NCBI RefSeq assembly: GCF_025398035.1
Contig: NZ_CP104558.1
Span: forward strand, 3,080,501 to 3,144,500
DNA: 64,000 nucleotides
Origin: Rossellomorea vietnamensis
GTDB lineage: Bacteria > Bacillota > Bacilli > Bacillales > Bacillaceae_B
Reading direction: 5' to 3'
The notes under the pieces were generated by a model. It worked only from the letters and a program-made list of their open reading frames with translations, ran no database searches and was not told where the DNA came from. Every line of letters starts with the position of its first letter. The stretch's first letter is position 1. Both the position numbers and the translations under genes were made by a program. Positions 8,841 to 17,715 of the stretch are shown here, piece after piece.

Positions 8841-9773
8841 TTATTCATTCAAATCCAAATGATCCTTCAATTCACTCTGTACTTTTTGTCTTTCTTCTTC
8901 AGGCACAAGATAGTAGTAAATGCCGCCGATTTTCGTACCTTCTCCTGCGATTTGGCTTTGAGAAATACTTCCGGTTGCACTCTTATAGTTCTTTTGAATT
9001 TCCACCATTTCATCCAACGTTAGGTTGGTCTTTACGTTCTCACCGATCGCTCCGAAAATATCGCCATAGTTCCAAAGTGAAGAGACGCTGGCACCTTCTC
9101 GGATTACGGCTTCAATCACCTGGCGTTGCCGGGCCTGCCTTCCGAAGTCTCCTCTTGGATCCTCATAACGCATACGGGAATACGCAAGGGCTTCTTTCCC
9201 AGTCAGGGACAATGTGCCTTCTTTAAATGTGTACCCCTCGTAGTTGAAGGTGAATTTGTTTTGTACATTTACGCCTCCAACTGCATCTACGATATCTCTA
9301 AAGCCTTCCATGTTGATTTTGGCGTAATAATCAATTGGGATATCAAGGAAATTCTCTACAGTATCCATGGACATTTCAACCCCGCCGAAAGCATAGGCAT
9401 GGTTAATTTTATCTTCTGTTCCTTTACCCACAATTTCCACTCTTGTATCTCGGGGGATACTAAGCATTTTCGTTGATTTTTCATGAGGATTTACCGTTAC
9501 GACAATCATGGAATCGGAACGGCCCCTATCACCGGCCCTCTCATCCACTCCAAGAAGCAGAACTGAAAAGGGATGCTTTTTCTCAAATTTCACTTCTTCC
9601 GCTCGTTTATCCGATTTCGGTCGATCGATCTCTTCGTTCATCGTTTCAGCCGTTTTACTCAAGGAATGATAAATGGAATAGGCATATCCGGCCCCTGCTA
9701 CTAGAAGGAGGAGGAAGATAATGCCCACCACTTTCGGCCACTTGCGTTTTTTTTGATGTCTATCCGTTCTCAA
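8841..9773 (-). CDS. LytR-CpsA-Psr (LCP) family wall-polymer transferase
   Basis: A 310-residue type II membrane protein with a basic cytoplasmic start, a membrane span (GIIFLLLLVAGAGYAY) near residues 17-32 and an outer LCP domain. LCP marks are FSVLLLGVDERAGDRGRSDSMIVVTVNP, the SIPRDTRVEIVG loop with conserved arginine, and the later YSRMRYEDPRGDFGRQARQRQV segment. LCP enzymes move anionic or capsular polymers from lipid carriers to peptidoglycan. A TTG start at 9773 is chosen because AGGTGGG lies seven bases upstream; GTG 9785 lacks a ribosome site. Near the exopolysaccharide operon it may anchor that polymer, although teichoic acid is equally possible. Confidence 0.9.
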   Translation of the reverse strand: MRTDRHQKKRKWPKVVGIIFLLLLVAGAGYAYSIYHSLSKTAETMNEEIDRPKSDKRAEEVKFEKKHPFSVLLLGVDERAGDRGRSDSMIVVTVNPHEKSTKMLSIPRDTRVEIVGKGTEDKINHAYAFGGVEMSMDTVENFLDIPIDYYAKINMEGFRDIVDAVGGVNVQNKFTFNYEGYTFKEGTLSLTGKEALAYSRMRYEDPRGDFGRQARQRQVIEAVIREGASVSSLWNYGDIFGAIGENVKTNLTLDEMVEIQKNYKSATGSISQSQIAGEGTKIGGIYYYLVPEEERQKVQSELKDHLDLNE

Positions 9774-9931
9774 ATTGTTTCCCACCTATAATAATTTTTT
9801 TTACATATAAGAAAAATATACTAGAAAATCGTCGAAAAAGAAATACATTAGTAAAATTTTGTCTGACTATGGAAATGCATAAAGAAAATCCCAATGAATG
9901 TAAGGTTTTACACGGATGAGTTGGATTATTT

Positions 9932-9940
9932 TGGTATAAT
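9932..9940 (+). promoter_or_regulatory. Extended -10 promoter of the CAP-domain gene
   Basis: TGGTATAAT is an extended -10 element located 30 bases before the TTG start; no strong -35 is evident. Confidence 0.5.
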
Positions 9941-9970
9941 AAAAGTAGACAACCGGAGGGAGAGGATACT

Positions 9971-11716
9971 TTGATAAAAAAAGTCGGAATCACACTTTTG
10001 TTATTCAGTCTTGTATTCAGTCTGATTCAGATGGACCAGGCAAAAGCAGATACGAGTGTAGATCGAATATTTGGCGAAAGCAGATATGATACAGCTGGAA
10101 TGATTTCTCTAAGGGGATGGGATCAGGCGGAAACCGTTGTCATCGCCAGCGGGGAAACATTCCCGGACGCACTGGCAGGGGGCCCCCTTGCTTATCAATT
10201 GGATGCCCCAATCTTGCTGACCTATAAGCATCGGCTGCCCGCGGAAACAAGAAAGTTCATCAACATACTGGAAGCAAAGCAGGTATACATATTAGGCGGG
10301 GTCGGAGCGATTGACCTCTATGTGGAAAAGCAGCTAAAAGACTTAGGCTTGGAGATTACGAGAATCGGAGGAGATGACCGGTTTCAGACCGCTGCGAAAA
10401 TAGCAGACTATCTCCCTTCTGATCAAGCCATCGTGGCAAACGGCCGCAACTTCCCGGATGCACTGGCAGTGGCACCATATGCCGCAAAGAACGGCATCCC
10501 GATTGTTTTAACGGAATCGACAGACTTACCTGAAAGTACTAAAGAAATAACAGATGAAAAAGAAGACACCATCATTGTAGGAGGGAAAAGCGTGATTTCT
10601 TCACGTGTCGCAACAGATCTTCCTTCTTCAATCCGCTATGGCGGTGCCGATCGTTATGAGACTGCAAAGAATATCATAGAAGGATTGCCCCTTGGGAAGG
10701 AAACGGCCTACGTCGCTACGGGCGGTAATTTCGCCGATGCACTGGCAGGGTCTGTTCTGGCGGCTAAAGACAACGCCCCGATTCTTCTAGTGAAGAAGGA
10801 TGATATCCCTCCTTCCATTGAAAGTCTAGTAAACTCCTATCCATCGTTTTCGATCTTTGGCGGGAAAAATGCAATATCTTATAAAGTGGAAGAACAATTA
10901 GTAGGCAGTACCGAAGAGTTTCAGTTCCAGGGAGTCCATGTGGATGCGACAGAAGCATTTTTGCGTTCCGTCTTAGGAGAACCTGACCGAATCGATGAGA
11001 GCCGGTTCAACTTTGATTGGTATGTGTATAACGAAGATCCTAAAACATATATTCAATTTGGGGTATTTCACGGGATCGTGGTGGCGATGTACTCAAATTC
11101 CGATAGCTGGACGTCGCAGTCGGGTCTTAAGCTGGGCATGAACAAACCGGAAGTGCGGAGTCTCATGGATCAAATCGGTGCTGAGTATGACCAGGGAAGC
11201 GACTACGTCTATGATGAGAAGCTCATCCGTTTGTATTATGACCAGAACGACGGTGATACATTAACAGGGATTTTCATGGTCAGGCAGGACTTCACGATGA
11301 CTAACCCTGATTTCAATAAAGAAAACGTAAGAATCAGTATGGAGAAACAACTTCTCGATCAAGGCAATGCATTGCGTGCCCGTCATTTCCTCGAGCCTCT
11401 CGAGGAAGATTCAAGGGCCCGGGAAGTGGCAAGGGCCCATAGTAAAGACATGGCCATCCGAAACTTCTTCAGTCATGATAACCCCGATGGCCTCACACCC
11501 TTTCAGAGAATGGAACAGGCGGGTATCTCCTACTCATCAGCAGGGGAAAACATCGCAGCGGGTCAGTTAAATGCCATAGCCGTCCATGACGCTTGGGTGA
11601 ATTCACCCGGCCACCGCAAAAACATCCTCAGTCCCCTCTATGAAAAACTGGGAGTGGGTACATACTACGGAGGAGAGTACGGAGTGTACTACACCCAGGA
11701 CTTCTACACACCATAA
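9971..11716 (+). CDS. Secreted cell-wall protein: three CWB2 repeats plus CAP domain
   Basis: This 581-residue exported protein begins at a TTG codon with GGAGGGAGAGG upstream. A signal peptide (1-27, ending QAKADT) is followed by three cell-wall-binding type 2 repeats (about 30-120, 125-210 and 215-310). Their marks are DRIFGESRYDTA, FPDALAGGPLA, FPDALAVAPYA and FADALAGSVLA. Next come a CAP-associated N-terminal type domain (about 325-450, LGEPDRID and LKLGMNKPEVRSLM) and a C-terminal CAP/SCP domain with SHDNPDGLTPF, GENIAAG and WVNSPGHRKNIL. CWB2 repeats bind anionic wall polymers non-covalently. The role of bacterial CAP domains is poorly known. A bidirectional terminator follows. Confidence 0.92.
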   Translation: MIKKVGITLLLFSLVFSLIQMDQAKADTSVDRIFGESRYDTAGMISLRGWDQAETVVIASGETFPDALAGGPLAYQLDAPILLTYKHRLPAETRKFINILEAKQVYILGGVGAIDLYVEKQLKDLGLEITRIGGDDRFQTAAKIADYLPSDQAIVANGRNFPDALAVAPYAAKNGIPIVLTESTDLPESTKEITDEKEDTIIVGGKSVISSRVATDLPSSIRYGGADRYETAKNIIEGLPLGKETAYVATGGNFADALAGSVLAAKDNAPILLVKKDDIPPSIESLVNSYPSFSIFGGKNAISYKVEEQLVGSTEEFQFQGVHVDATEAFLRSVLGEPDRIDESRFNFDWYVYNEDPKTYIQFGVFHGIVVAMYSNSDSWTSQSGLKLGMNKPEVRSLMDQIGAEYDQGSDYVYDEKLIRLYYDQNDGDTLTGIFMVRQDFTMTNPDFNKENVRISMEKQLLDQGNALRARHFLEPLEEDSRAREVARAHSKDMAIRNFFSHDNPDGLTPFQRMEQAGISYSSAGENIAAGQLNAIAVHDAWVNSPGHRKNILSPLYEKLGVGTYYGGEYGVYYTQDFYTP

Positions 11717-11721
11717 AAAAA

Positions 11722-11755
11722 TAGATCCCGATGACATCATCGTCATCGGGATCTA
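11722..11755. terminator. Bidirectional terminator between convergent wall genes
   Basis: TAGATCCCGATGAC-ATCATC-GTCATCGGGATCTA is a perfect 14-base-pair hairpin with A-rich left and T-rich right edges. It serves the CAP gene and the LysM gene. Confidence 0.9.
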
Positions 11756-11760
11756 CTATT

Positions 11761-13020
11761 TTATAACTCATAAAATCTCTTAAAACCATCAAACTTGGAT
11801 TTCCAGTAGGAGTTACTCAGGCTGGATATTTCGACTCCATTATCCCCTGCATGTATGAATTCATTATTCCCTACATAAATGCCTAAGTGAGAAATGCCTT
11901 TTTTATATGTATTTTCAAAGAATACAATATCTCCCGGCTGAGGAGAATTCACATAATAGGAACGGCTATAATACCCTTCACTTGAAAGACGCTTGACATC
12001 CTTGGCTCCGGCTTCCTTGAAAACGTAGTAGATGAAACCACTGCAATCAAAGCCGCCAACCGAAGATCCTCCCCATACATAAGGAGTTCCTATATGAGAC
12101 GTTGCCTCACTTAATAATTTATTTACAGAGAAAGTGGATGATGAACTTGAGGCAGGAGGCTTAACGTCTTGAGCCGTCCCTTTTGTTCCCTTTACTTTTA
12201 ACACCTGTCCAACACGAAGGAAGTCGCTCGAAAGTCCGTTCAGGCTCTTCAATTCGCTTACGCTGACACCGAATGCTGCACCGATATAAGACAAGGTATC
12301 ACCGGACTTTACCGTGTATGTAGTCACTGAATGATTCTGTTGCGGTTTAGCAGGAGCGGGTGCTGGTTTGGCAGGTGCAGTCTGCGATCCTGAGTTCGAC
12401 ACTTTCAGAACTTGTCCAATAAACAGGAAATCACTTGATAAACCGTTCAGTTTTTTCAGTTCTGCTACAGTCACACCGAATTTTATCCCGATATGAGATA
12501 ACGTATCCCCTGACTTCACCGAATAGCTTGAAGTGTGAGCATCTTGAGCTGGCTTTTCAGGTGAGGGCGCAGCCGGTTTACTTGGAGCAGTCGTGGTTCC
12601 CGCTTTCGACACCTTTAATACCTGTCCTGGATAGATCAGGTGATTACGTAAACCATTCCAGCTCATTAAATCATTTAGCGTAATAGAATGAGTAGCAGCA
12701 ATCTGACCTAATGTATCCCCGGATTTGATCGTATACGTATTGGCGGACGTTTGCCCCGTAGTTTGCTTTGTCGGCTTAGATGCTTTAGGAGGTTGAGACC
12801 CGTTGGCTGCCACCTTCAATACCTGATTCGGAAAGATCATTTCCGAATGGAGCTTGTTCAAGCTCTTCAAGTTGGCGATGGTAGTGTCGTATTTAGTTGC
12901 GATCAGCCAAAGGGAGTCACCTGATTCCACCTTATGGGTGCTTGCAGCGGCATAGCTAACAAACGAAGACGAGAGAACAGCCGTAGCTGCTACAGATACT
13001 AATGTCTTTTTCACATACAC
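11761..13020 (-). CDS. LysM-NlpC/P60 peptidoglycan endopeptidase
   Basis: The 419-residue protein has a signal peptide (1-26), four LysM domains (28-70, 95-137, 165-207 and 234-276) joined by Pro/Ala/Lys linkers, and a C-terminal NlpC/P60 domain (about 300-419). The catalytic cysteine is in DCSG (Cys326), with histidines in ISHLG and FIHAG. This is the design of B. subtilis LytE/LytF/CwlS D,L-endopeptidases, which cut the D-gamma-glutamyl-meso-DAP bond of stem peptides during cell separation and elongation. Four LysM modules place it between LytE (three) and LytF (five), so no gene name is assigned. It acts outside the membrane on the wall. Confidence 0.93.
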   Translation of the reverse strand: MYVKKTLVSVAATAVLSSSFVSYAAASTHKVESGDSLWLIATKYDTTIANLKSLNKLHSEMIFPNQVLKVAANGSQPPKASKPTKQTTGQTSANTYTIKSGDTLGQIAATHSITLNDLMSWNGLRNHLIYPGQVLKVSKAGTTTAPSKPAAPSPEKPAQDAHTSSYSVKSGDTLSHIGIKFGVTVAELKKLNGLSSDFLFIGQVLKVSNSGSQTAPAKPAPAPAKPQQNHSVTTYTVKSGDTLSYIGAAFGVSVSELKSLNGLSSDFLRVGQVLKVKGTKGTAQDVKPPASSSSSTFSVNKLLSEATSHIGTPYVWGGSSVGGFDCSGFIYYVFKEAGAKDVKRLSSEGYYSRSYYVNSPQPGDIVFFENTYKKGISHLGIYVGNNEFIHAGDNGVEISSLSNSYWKSKFDGFKRFYEL

Positions 13021-13116
13021 TTCTCCTTTTTTGTCATAGTTTGATAGATGATACCGTCATTTTATCACATAATTTGGTGAGAAAAGCTAAATTATTCCTT
13101 AATTAGTAAAAAAACA

Positions 13117-13911
13117 TTACTTTTTGATCAGGAATTCAATGATCCCTTTAGCCCAAGCATGGTGACCCTTTTCGTTAGGACTGCTTACTTCATCTAAATA
13201 AGACTTGATTTCCTCATCTTCAACATCCGGCCAGTTTGACCAATGGTCGATATACGGAATGTCGTTATCCTCGGCGAATTCCTTGATCGCCGTAACTTGT
13301 GCCCTATAGTTTGCCGGCTGGTAAATGGGTTGGGGGGGAGTAAGAACAAATGAAGCCCCGGGGGATAATGTCTTTACTTCCTCGCGGATGGTTTCGATGT
13401 TCTGAAGCGTGTCTTCAATCAGAACGTTTCCGTTATCCTGGAAGACAAACGGCTCGAAGATGACCAGCCCAGGTTGTAATTCCCCGACCTCTTCATACTT
13501 TTCTTCCCGGACGAAATCAAGTGTGTTGAGGTCATAAGACAGACTTTCAACGGATATGGTGTCACCGTATTCTTCTTCTAAAGCGCTCGTCACGAGGTCA
13601 TTCCAGCCGTTCTCAACCGAATCCATTTCAGTTGAACCTAAGAGGACCACATGGAATGTTTCGCCTGCTTCAAGCTTTCCTTTATAAAGGGCACGGGCGT
13701 CTTCCGGCCAATTTCCCATCTCTGCCAGCTCTTTCTCATCGCCTTCAACGGAATCGGAATTCTCATCAGTAACCGATTTGGGCTCATCTTCTTTAGCCAC
13801 AGTATCTGATTTGACATCTGAGGTGGACGTCATAGACTTCCAGTGCAGGTTTCCGTATACAATGACACCACCACATAATATAAGTAAAAACAAAATAAAG
13901 ACCTTTTTCAT
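13117..13911 (-). CDS. Membrane-anchored SGNH/GDSL-like hydrolase
   Basis: The 264-residue protein has an N-terminal anchor (KKVFILFLLILCGGVIVYG), a Ser/Asp/Glu-rich linker and an SGNH-type domain beginning FHVVLLGSTEMDS. There, GST replaces the usual GDS motif. The C-terminal PNEKGHHAWAKGI carries the block-V-like histidine. Proteins of this kind often lie beside capsule operons and are thought to add or remove acyl groups. AGGAGG nine bases before ATG 13911 fixes the start; the longer frame to 14058 lacks a ribosome site. It diverges from the exopolysaccharide operon, so the two may be co-regulated. Because the first catalytic block is altered, activity is uncertain. Confidence 0.72.
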   Translation of the reverse strand: MKKVFILFLLILCGGVIVYGNLHWKSMTSTSDVKSDTVAKEDEPKSVTDENSDSVEGDEKELAEMGNWPEDARALYKGKLEAGETFHVVLLGSTEMDSVENGWNDLVTSALEEEYGDTISVESLSYDLNTLDFVREEKYEEVGELQPGLVIFEPFVFQDNGNVLIEDTLQNIETIREEVKTLSPGASFVLTPPQPIYQPANYRAQVTAIKEFAEDNDIPYIDHWSNWPDVEDEEIKSYLDEVSSPNEKGHHAWAKGIIEFLIKK

Positions 13912-14065
13912 TACGAACCTCCTAAAAGTAATAAACATGGAAAATGGAACCAAATCCATAGGGACCCTTCCAATAAAAAACAATCTAGTGTTTAATAGAT
14001 ATATAACAAAAGATTTCAATTCTATTAAAATTATGACAAGATTCCCTAAAAATAACAAGAACTTA

Positions 14066-14074
14066 TGATATAAT
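14066..14074 (+). promoter_or_regulatory. Extended -10 promoter of the exopolysaccharide operon
   Basis: TGATATAAT, an extended -10 element, lies 41 bases before the first operon gene; a -35 is not obvious. AGGAGG precedes the ATG at 14116. Confidence 0.5.
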
Positions 14075-14115
14075 ATGACGAGATTTTTATTTTTAAAGAA
14101 TTTTAGGAGGCTATC

Positions 14116-14862
14116 ATGGAAGAAACCATCAGTTTAAAGGAGCTCATTCAGACGCTGAAAAAGCGCATGAGTCTCATCATCATACTGACCCTAATGGCAG
14201 TATTGGTAAGTGCGGCAATCAGCTATTTCGCCCTCACGCCAATCTATCAATCGTCCACTCAATTGCTCGTGAATAAATCGAATGACGACCAACAGTCATT
14301 TAATGTAGGAGAAGTGCAAACGAACCTGCAATTAATCAATACATATAATGTCATAATGAAGAGCCCTGCTATTCTGGATATTGTTATTGATGATCTTAAG
14401 TTGGATATGACAACCGGAGCACTGAATGAAAAAGTGACGGTGCAAAGTGAAAAAGATTCACAAGTGGTTAACATCTCTGTTCAGGATGAAGATCCTAAAC
14501 AAGCGGCGGCCATCGCGAATAAAATTGCGGAAGTCTTCCAAACTGAAATTGTGAAAATCATGAACGTCGATAATGTGAGCATTCTTGCCAAGGCGGAGCT
14601 CGGGGAGAACCCTTCGCCAATTAAACCGCAGCCACTATTGAATATCGCCATAGCGCTTGTAGTGGGATTAATGGCAGGAGTAGGACTTGCCTTCTTATTA
14701 GAATTCTTGGATAACACAGTGAAAACAGAGCAAGACATAGAGAAAGGTCTCGAACTTCCTGTATTGGGAGTCATTCCAACGATTACCGATAGTGAATTTC
14801 AAAAGGTAGCTCATCGTCAGGAAAGAACGTCAAGACGCAGAGGTGAAAGTGTCGGTGTTTAA
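14116..14862 (+). CDS. Polysaccharide co-polymerase / tyrosine kinase activator (Wzz, YwqC/EpsA type)
   Basis: The 248-residue protein has two membrane spans near residues 18-40 and 174-195 around an outer loop, with FALTPIYQSSTQLLV and the proline-rich NPSPIKPQPLLN before the second span. This is the Wzz/Cap5A design. It sets chain length and activates the kinase encoded next. The kinase gene overlaps its 3' end by 20 bases, mirroring the split co-polymerase and kinase of Firmicutes (EpsA/EpsB, YwqC/YwqD, CapA/CapB). It is the first gene of the operon. Confidence 0.93.
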   Translation: MEETISLKELIQTLKKRMSLIIILTLMAVLVSAAISYFALTPIYQSSTQLLVNKSNDDQQSFNVGEVQTNLQLINTYNVIMKSPAILDIVIDDLKLDMTTGALNEKVTVQSEKDSQVVNISVQDEDPKQAAAIANKIAEVFQTEIVKIMNVDNVSILAKAELGENPSPIKPQPLLNIAIALVVGLMAGVGLAFLLEFLDNTVKTEQDIEKGLELPVLGVIPTITDSEFQKVAHRQERTSRRRGESVGV

Positions 14863-15550
14863 TAAGCAGAAGAAATCAATGAACTCAAATATACGTAAGC
14901 TAATAGCAAAAGTGAACCCGAAGTCTCCCGTCTCGGAGCAATACCGTACGATCCGTACCAATATTCAATTCTCATCCGTCGATCAGGAATACCGTTCAAT
15001 CATGGTATCATCTGCAGGACCCGGAGAAGGAAAGTCTACAACAGCAGCGAATTTAGCCGTAGTCTTTGCTCAGCAGGGTAAGACGGTACTGCTTGTGGAT
15101 GCAGATATGAGAAAGCCGACGGTTCACTATACGTTTAACTTCCCGAACACAACAGGATTGACGAATATCCTGTCGAAACAAGTGTCATTGAAGGAAGCCG
15201 TTAAAGACAGCGGGGTAGACAGGCTTCATATTCTTTCAAGCGGTCCGGTTCCACCAAATCCGGCAGAGCTTCTAAGTTCAAGAGCAATGGAGAACTTCTT
15301 TGAAGAAGCGTACCAAGAGTACGACTTGATCATATTTGATACCCCACCGGTACTGGTCGTAACCGATGCCCAAATTATGGCGAATCAGTGTCACGGAAGC
15401 ATCCTTGTTGTTTCAAGCGGGAAAACGGAAATGGAACCAGCGAAGAAAGCGAAGGAGCTTCTGCAATCAACAAAGGGAAAATTGCTAGGATGCGTACTTA
15501 ACAATAAAAAAGCTACCGAAACAGACTATTATTACTATTACGGAAATTAA
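14843..15550 (+). CDS. Bacterial tyrosine autokinase (YwqD/EpsB/CapB type)
   Basis: The 235-residue BY-kinase carries SPVSEQYRTIRTNI at the start, a Walker A SAGPGEGKST (near residue 55), Walker A' VLLVDADMRKPT, Walker B LIIFDTPP and a C-terminal tyrosine cluster DYYYYYGN that is autophosphorylated. It acts at the membrane with the co-polymerase just upstream and controls polymer assembly. The start is ambiguous: GTG 14843 opens the frame, but AGAGGTGAAAG suits GTG 14855 better. The cognate phosphatase gene follows 104 bases later. Confidence 0.93.
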   Translation: MKVSVFNKQKKSMNSNIRKLIAKVNPKSPVSEQYRTIRTNIQFSSVDQEYRSIMVSSAGPGEGKSTTAANLAVVFAQQGKTVLLVDADMRKPTVHYTFNFPNTTGLTNILSKQVSLKEAVKDSGVDRLHILSSGPVPPNPAELLSSRAMENFFEEAYQEYDLIIFDTPPVLVVTDAQIMANQCHGSILVVSSGKTEMEPAKKAKELLQSTKGKLLGCVLNNKKATETDYYYYYGN

Positions 15551-15592
15551 ATTGAATTCGACAAAATTCACCCCTTTACAAATATACCTAGT

Positions 15593-15620
15593 GATGTAAA
15601 ATTGTAGTCGATGTAAAATT
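15593..15620 (+). repeat. Paired 11-nt direct repeats in the kinase-phosphatase gap
   Basis: GATGTAAAATT occurs at 15593-15603 and 15610-15620, a spacing of 17 bases, in the 104-base gap. It could be a regulator site or chance in AT-rich DNA. Confidence 0.3.
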
Positions 15621-15654
15621 AAGTCGAAAGAACTAGAATAAGGAGGAGTTAGGA

Positions 15655-16422
15655 ATGATTGATATTCATAGCCATATTCTGCCGGGAATAGATGATGGTG
15701 CCAATACGATTTACGACAGTATCGATATGGCTAAGCAGGCTGTCTCGGAAGGAATCCATACAATCATTGCAACTCCTCATCACCGTAATGGAAAATACGA
15801 CAACGTGAAGTCGGACATCCTGTCACTTGTGAAAGAAATAAATGATCGATTTAAAGAAGAACAGATCAACCTGGAAGTTCTTCCGGGACAAGAGTGCCGC
15901 ATTTATGGTGAGATTTTAGAAGATTACCAAAAGGGAGACATCTTACCCCTAAACCTAGTATCCCAGTATCTTTTTATAGAATTCCCATCGAGTTCAGTTC
16001 CGAGATATGCGGAAAAGCTTCTATATGACATTCAGGTAGGGGGTCTGACCCCTGTCATCGTTCATCCCGAACGGAATGCCGAGCTGATCGAGCGACCGGA
16101 AAAGCTTTACAAGCTTGTACAAGGAGGAGCGGTTACGCAACTGACTGCATCAAGCCTGACAGGATACTTCGGCAAGAACATCCAGAAATTCTCACAGCAA
16201 ATGATCAACGCCAACCTGACACACTTCATCGCATCAGATGCTCATAACATACGCAATCGCACCTTCAAAATGGAAGAGGCTATGGATTATATCGAGAAAA
16301 AGTACGGAGTAGACATGGTCTATTACTTTACAGAAAACGCAGAATTGCTGGTGGATGGAAAAAATATATATAAAGAAATACCTGAATTGATTAAGAAAAA
16401 GAAGTTCCTCGGAATCTTCTAA
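15655..16422 (+). CDS. PHP-domain protein tyrosine phosphatase (YwqE/CpsB type)
   Basis: The 255-residue enzyme opens with MIDIHSHILPGIDDGA, the metal-binding start of PHP-family phosphatases. It keeps IIATPHH, PGQECRIY, VIVHPERN and IASDAHN, all metal-site blocks of YwqE, CpsB and CapC. It removes phosphate from the tyrosine tail of the kinase, letting the kinase and co-polymerase cycle. AAGGAGGAG lies eight bases before the ATG. The gene closes the regulatory first part of the operon; the structured RNA region follows before the sugar genes. Confidence 0.95.
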   Translation: MIDIHSHILPGIDDGANTIYDSIDMAKQAVSEGIHTIIATPHHRNGKYDNVKSDILSLVKEINDRFKEEQINLEVLPGQECRIYGEILEDYQKGDILPLNLVSQYLFIEFPSSSVPRYAEKLLYDIQVGGLTPVIVHPERNAELIERPEKLYKLVQGGAVTQLTASSLTGYFGKNIQKFSQQMINANLTHFIASDAHNIRNRTFKMEEAMDYIEKKYGVDMVYYFTENAELLVDGKNIYKEIPELIKKKKFLGIF

Positions 16423-16452
16423 TAAGAAAATCAAGATACAGGTAATCCTAAG

Positions 16453-16632
16453 GTACTATTGTCGTTGGTAAGTTGGAAACATAAAGTTGCACAAAGACAA
16501 CAGTAGAATTTTGGGAATGTCTCCTTACCATTATCATTGGAGGCACTCGGTCACGCCGTGGGTGAAGAGGAAACTTTACCTTAGACGCTCGTCGTCGGTG
16601 GTGAGATGTGAGGAAGGGTTAGATGCCCACAT
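16453..16632 (+). ncRNA. Candidate EAR (epsC) antitermination RNA
   Basis: A 380-base gap separates phosphatase and galU. Its first part is GC-richer than its surroundings and can fold into several helices: TACTATTGTC (16454-16463) with GACAACAGTA (16496-16505); GGTGAAG-AGGAAA-CTTTACC (16561-16580); CGG-TCACG-CCG; and ATGT(16606-)...GGG-TTAGATG-CCC-ACAT. The EAR element of Bacillales sits between early regulatory genes and downstream sugar genes of exopolysaccharide or capsule operons and lets polymerase read through terminators. The place and the fold fit, but a covariance search was not possible, so the identity is inference. Confidence 0.55.
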
Positions 16633-16667
16633 TTACTATTTTAATAAACATAAGTAAAGAAAAACAA

Positions 16668-16681
16668 TGAAAACGCTTTAT
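16668..16681 (+). promoter_or_regulatory. cre-like site in the operon gap
   Basis: TGAAAACGCTTTAT matches 12 of 14 positions of the CcpA consensus TGWAANCGNTNWCA. It lies between the structured RNA and a long hairpin; function is uncertain. Confidence 0.3.
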
Positions 16682-16708
16682 GTAATAGTTGGTTGGGGTT
16701 CCAATTGG

Positions 16709-16755
16709 ATACCTAATGAAAAAACATTTGGAAATGGTGTTTTTTCATTAGGTAT
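16709..16755 (+). terminator. Perfect 18-bp hairpin upstream of galU
   Basis: ATACCTAATGAAAAAACA (16709-16726) and TGTTTTTTCATTAGGTAT (16738-16755) pair perfectly around an 11-base loop. The stem is AT-rich and its T6 lies inside the right arm, so it is an atypical terminator. It could be the target of the upstream antitermination RNA, or a small mobile-element relic. Confidence 0.5.
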
Positions 16756-16810
16756 TTATTATGTCGTATTCTAAAACAACCTTCAACACACACTTAAGGG
16801 GGACTTGAAA

Positions 16811-17701
16811 TTGAAAAAAGTAAGAAAAGCAATTATTCCAGCAGCCGGATTAGGGACGAGGTTTTTACCTGCAACGAAAGCTATGCCTAAAGAAATGTTA
16901 CCGATTGTAGACAAACCAACTATTCAATACATAGTAGAAGAAGCAATTGCTTCTGGAATAGAAGAAATTATTATAGTAACTGGTAAAGGTAAGCGAGCGA
17001 TTGAAGATCACTTTGATTTAGCACCTGAACTAGAAAGAAACTTAGCTGAAAAAGGAAAGCTAGATTTACTAGAGAAAGTTCAACACTCAAGCAACCTAGT
17101 AAATATTCACTATATTCGGCAGAAAGAGCCGAAAGGTTTAGGACACGCTGTATGGTGTGCAAGAAACTTCATTGGAGATGAACCATTTGCAGTATTACTA
17201 GGTGATGACATCGTAGTAAGTGAGACACCATGTGTTAAGCAACTAATAAATCAATATGAAGAAACAGGATCTTCTGTAATTGGTGTACAAACAGTGGAAC
17301 CGAGCCAAACAAACCGTTACGGAATTATTGATCCAATTACAAATGAAGATAGAAGATATCAGGTAAATAACTTTGTGGAAAAGCCAGCGTTAGGTACCGC
17401 TCCTTCAAATCTAGCGATTATGGGACGTTACGTACTTACTCCAGAAATATTCGGACTACTTGAAAATCAAGAAACTGGTTCAGGAGGAGAAATTCAACTA
17501 ACGGATGCAATTCAAAAATTAAATAAATCTCAAAAAGTATATGCTTATGATTTCGTAGGCAAACGTTATGACGTCGGAGAAAAAGTTGGATTTGTCAAAA
17601 CAACAATTGATTTTGCATTACAACACGATGAAATTAGAAATTCGATCCTAGAGTATATGGGTTCCCTAGTGGAGGAAAACCAGAAATTAATAATTAAGTA
17701 A
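16811..17701 (+). CDS. galU: UTP-glucose-1-phosphate uridylyltransferase
   Basis: The 296-residue enzyme is close to B. subtilis GtaB over its whole length: [22 protein letters not shown] holds the nucleotide-binding loop, followed by [30 protein letters not shown] and [10 protein letters not shown]. It makes UDP-glucose from UTP and glucose-1-phosphate. A TTG start at 16811 is chosen because AAGGGGG lies about eight bases upstream; TTG 16805 would be too close. It lies in the operon with galE, which turns UDP-glucose into UDP-galactose, and a phosphohexomutase that supplies glucose-1-phosphate. Its DNA is noticeably more AT-rich than the phosphatase gene before it. Confidence 0.95.
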   Translation: MKKVRKAIIPAAGLGTRFLPATKAMPKEMLPIVDKPTIQYIVEEAIASGIEEIIIVTGKGKRAIEDHFDLAPELERNLAEKGKLDLLEKVQHSSNLVNIHYIRQKEPKGLGHAVWCARNFIGDEPFAVLLGDDIVVSETPCVKQLINQYEETGSSVIGVQTVEPSQTNRYGIIDPITNEDRRYQVNNFVEKPALGTAPSNLAIMGRYVLTPEIFGLLENQETGSGGEIQLTDAIQKLNKSQKVYAYDFVGKRYDVGEKVGFVKTTIDFALQHDEIRNSILEYMGSLVEENQKLIIK

Positions 17702-17715
17702 AGGTAGGTAAAAAT

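Noticed and set aside
8625-9226. Forward open frames overlapping the regulator end and the LCP gene
   Set aside because: They cross two terminators and are antisense to the clear LCP coding region.
13778-14068. 96-aa forward frame antisense to the SGNH gene start
   Set aside because: No ribosome site; it covers the divergent promoter region.
16453-16632. c-di-GMP riboswitch in the operon gap
   Set aside because: The region lacks the recognisable GEMM core and lies after three operon genes, not in a 5' leader; EAR fits better.
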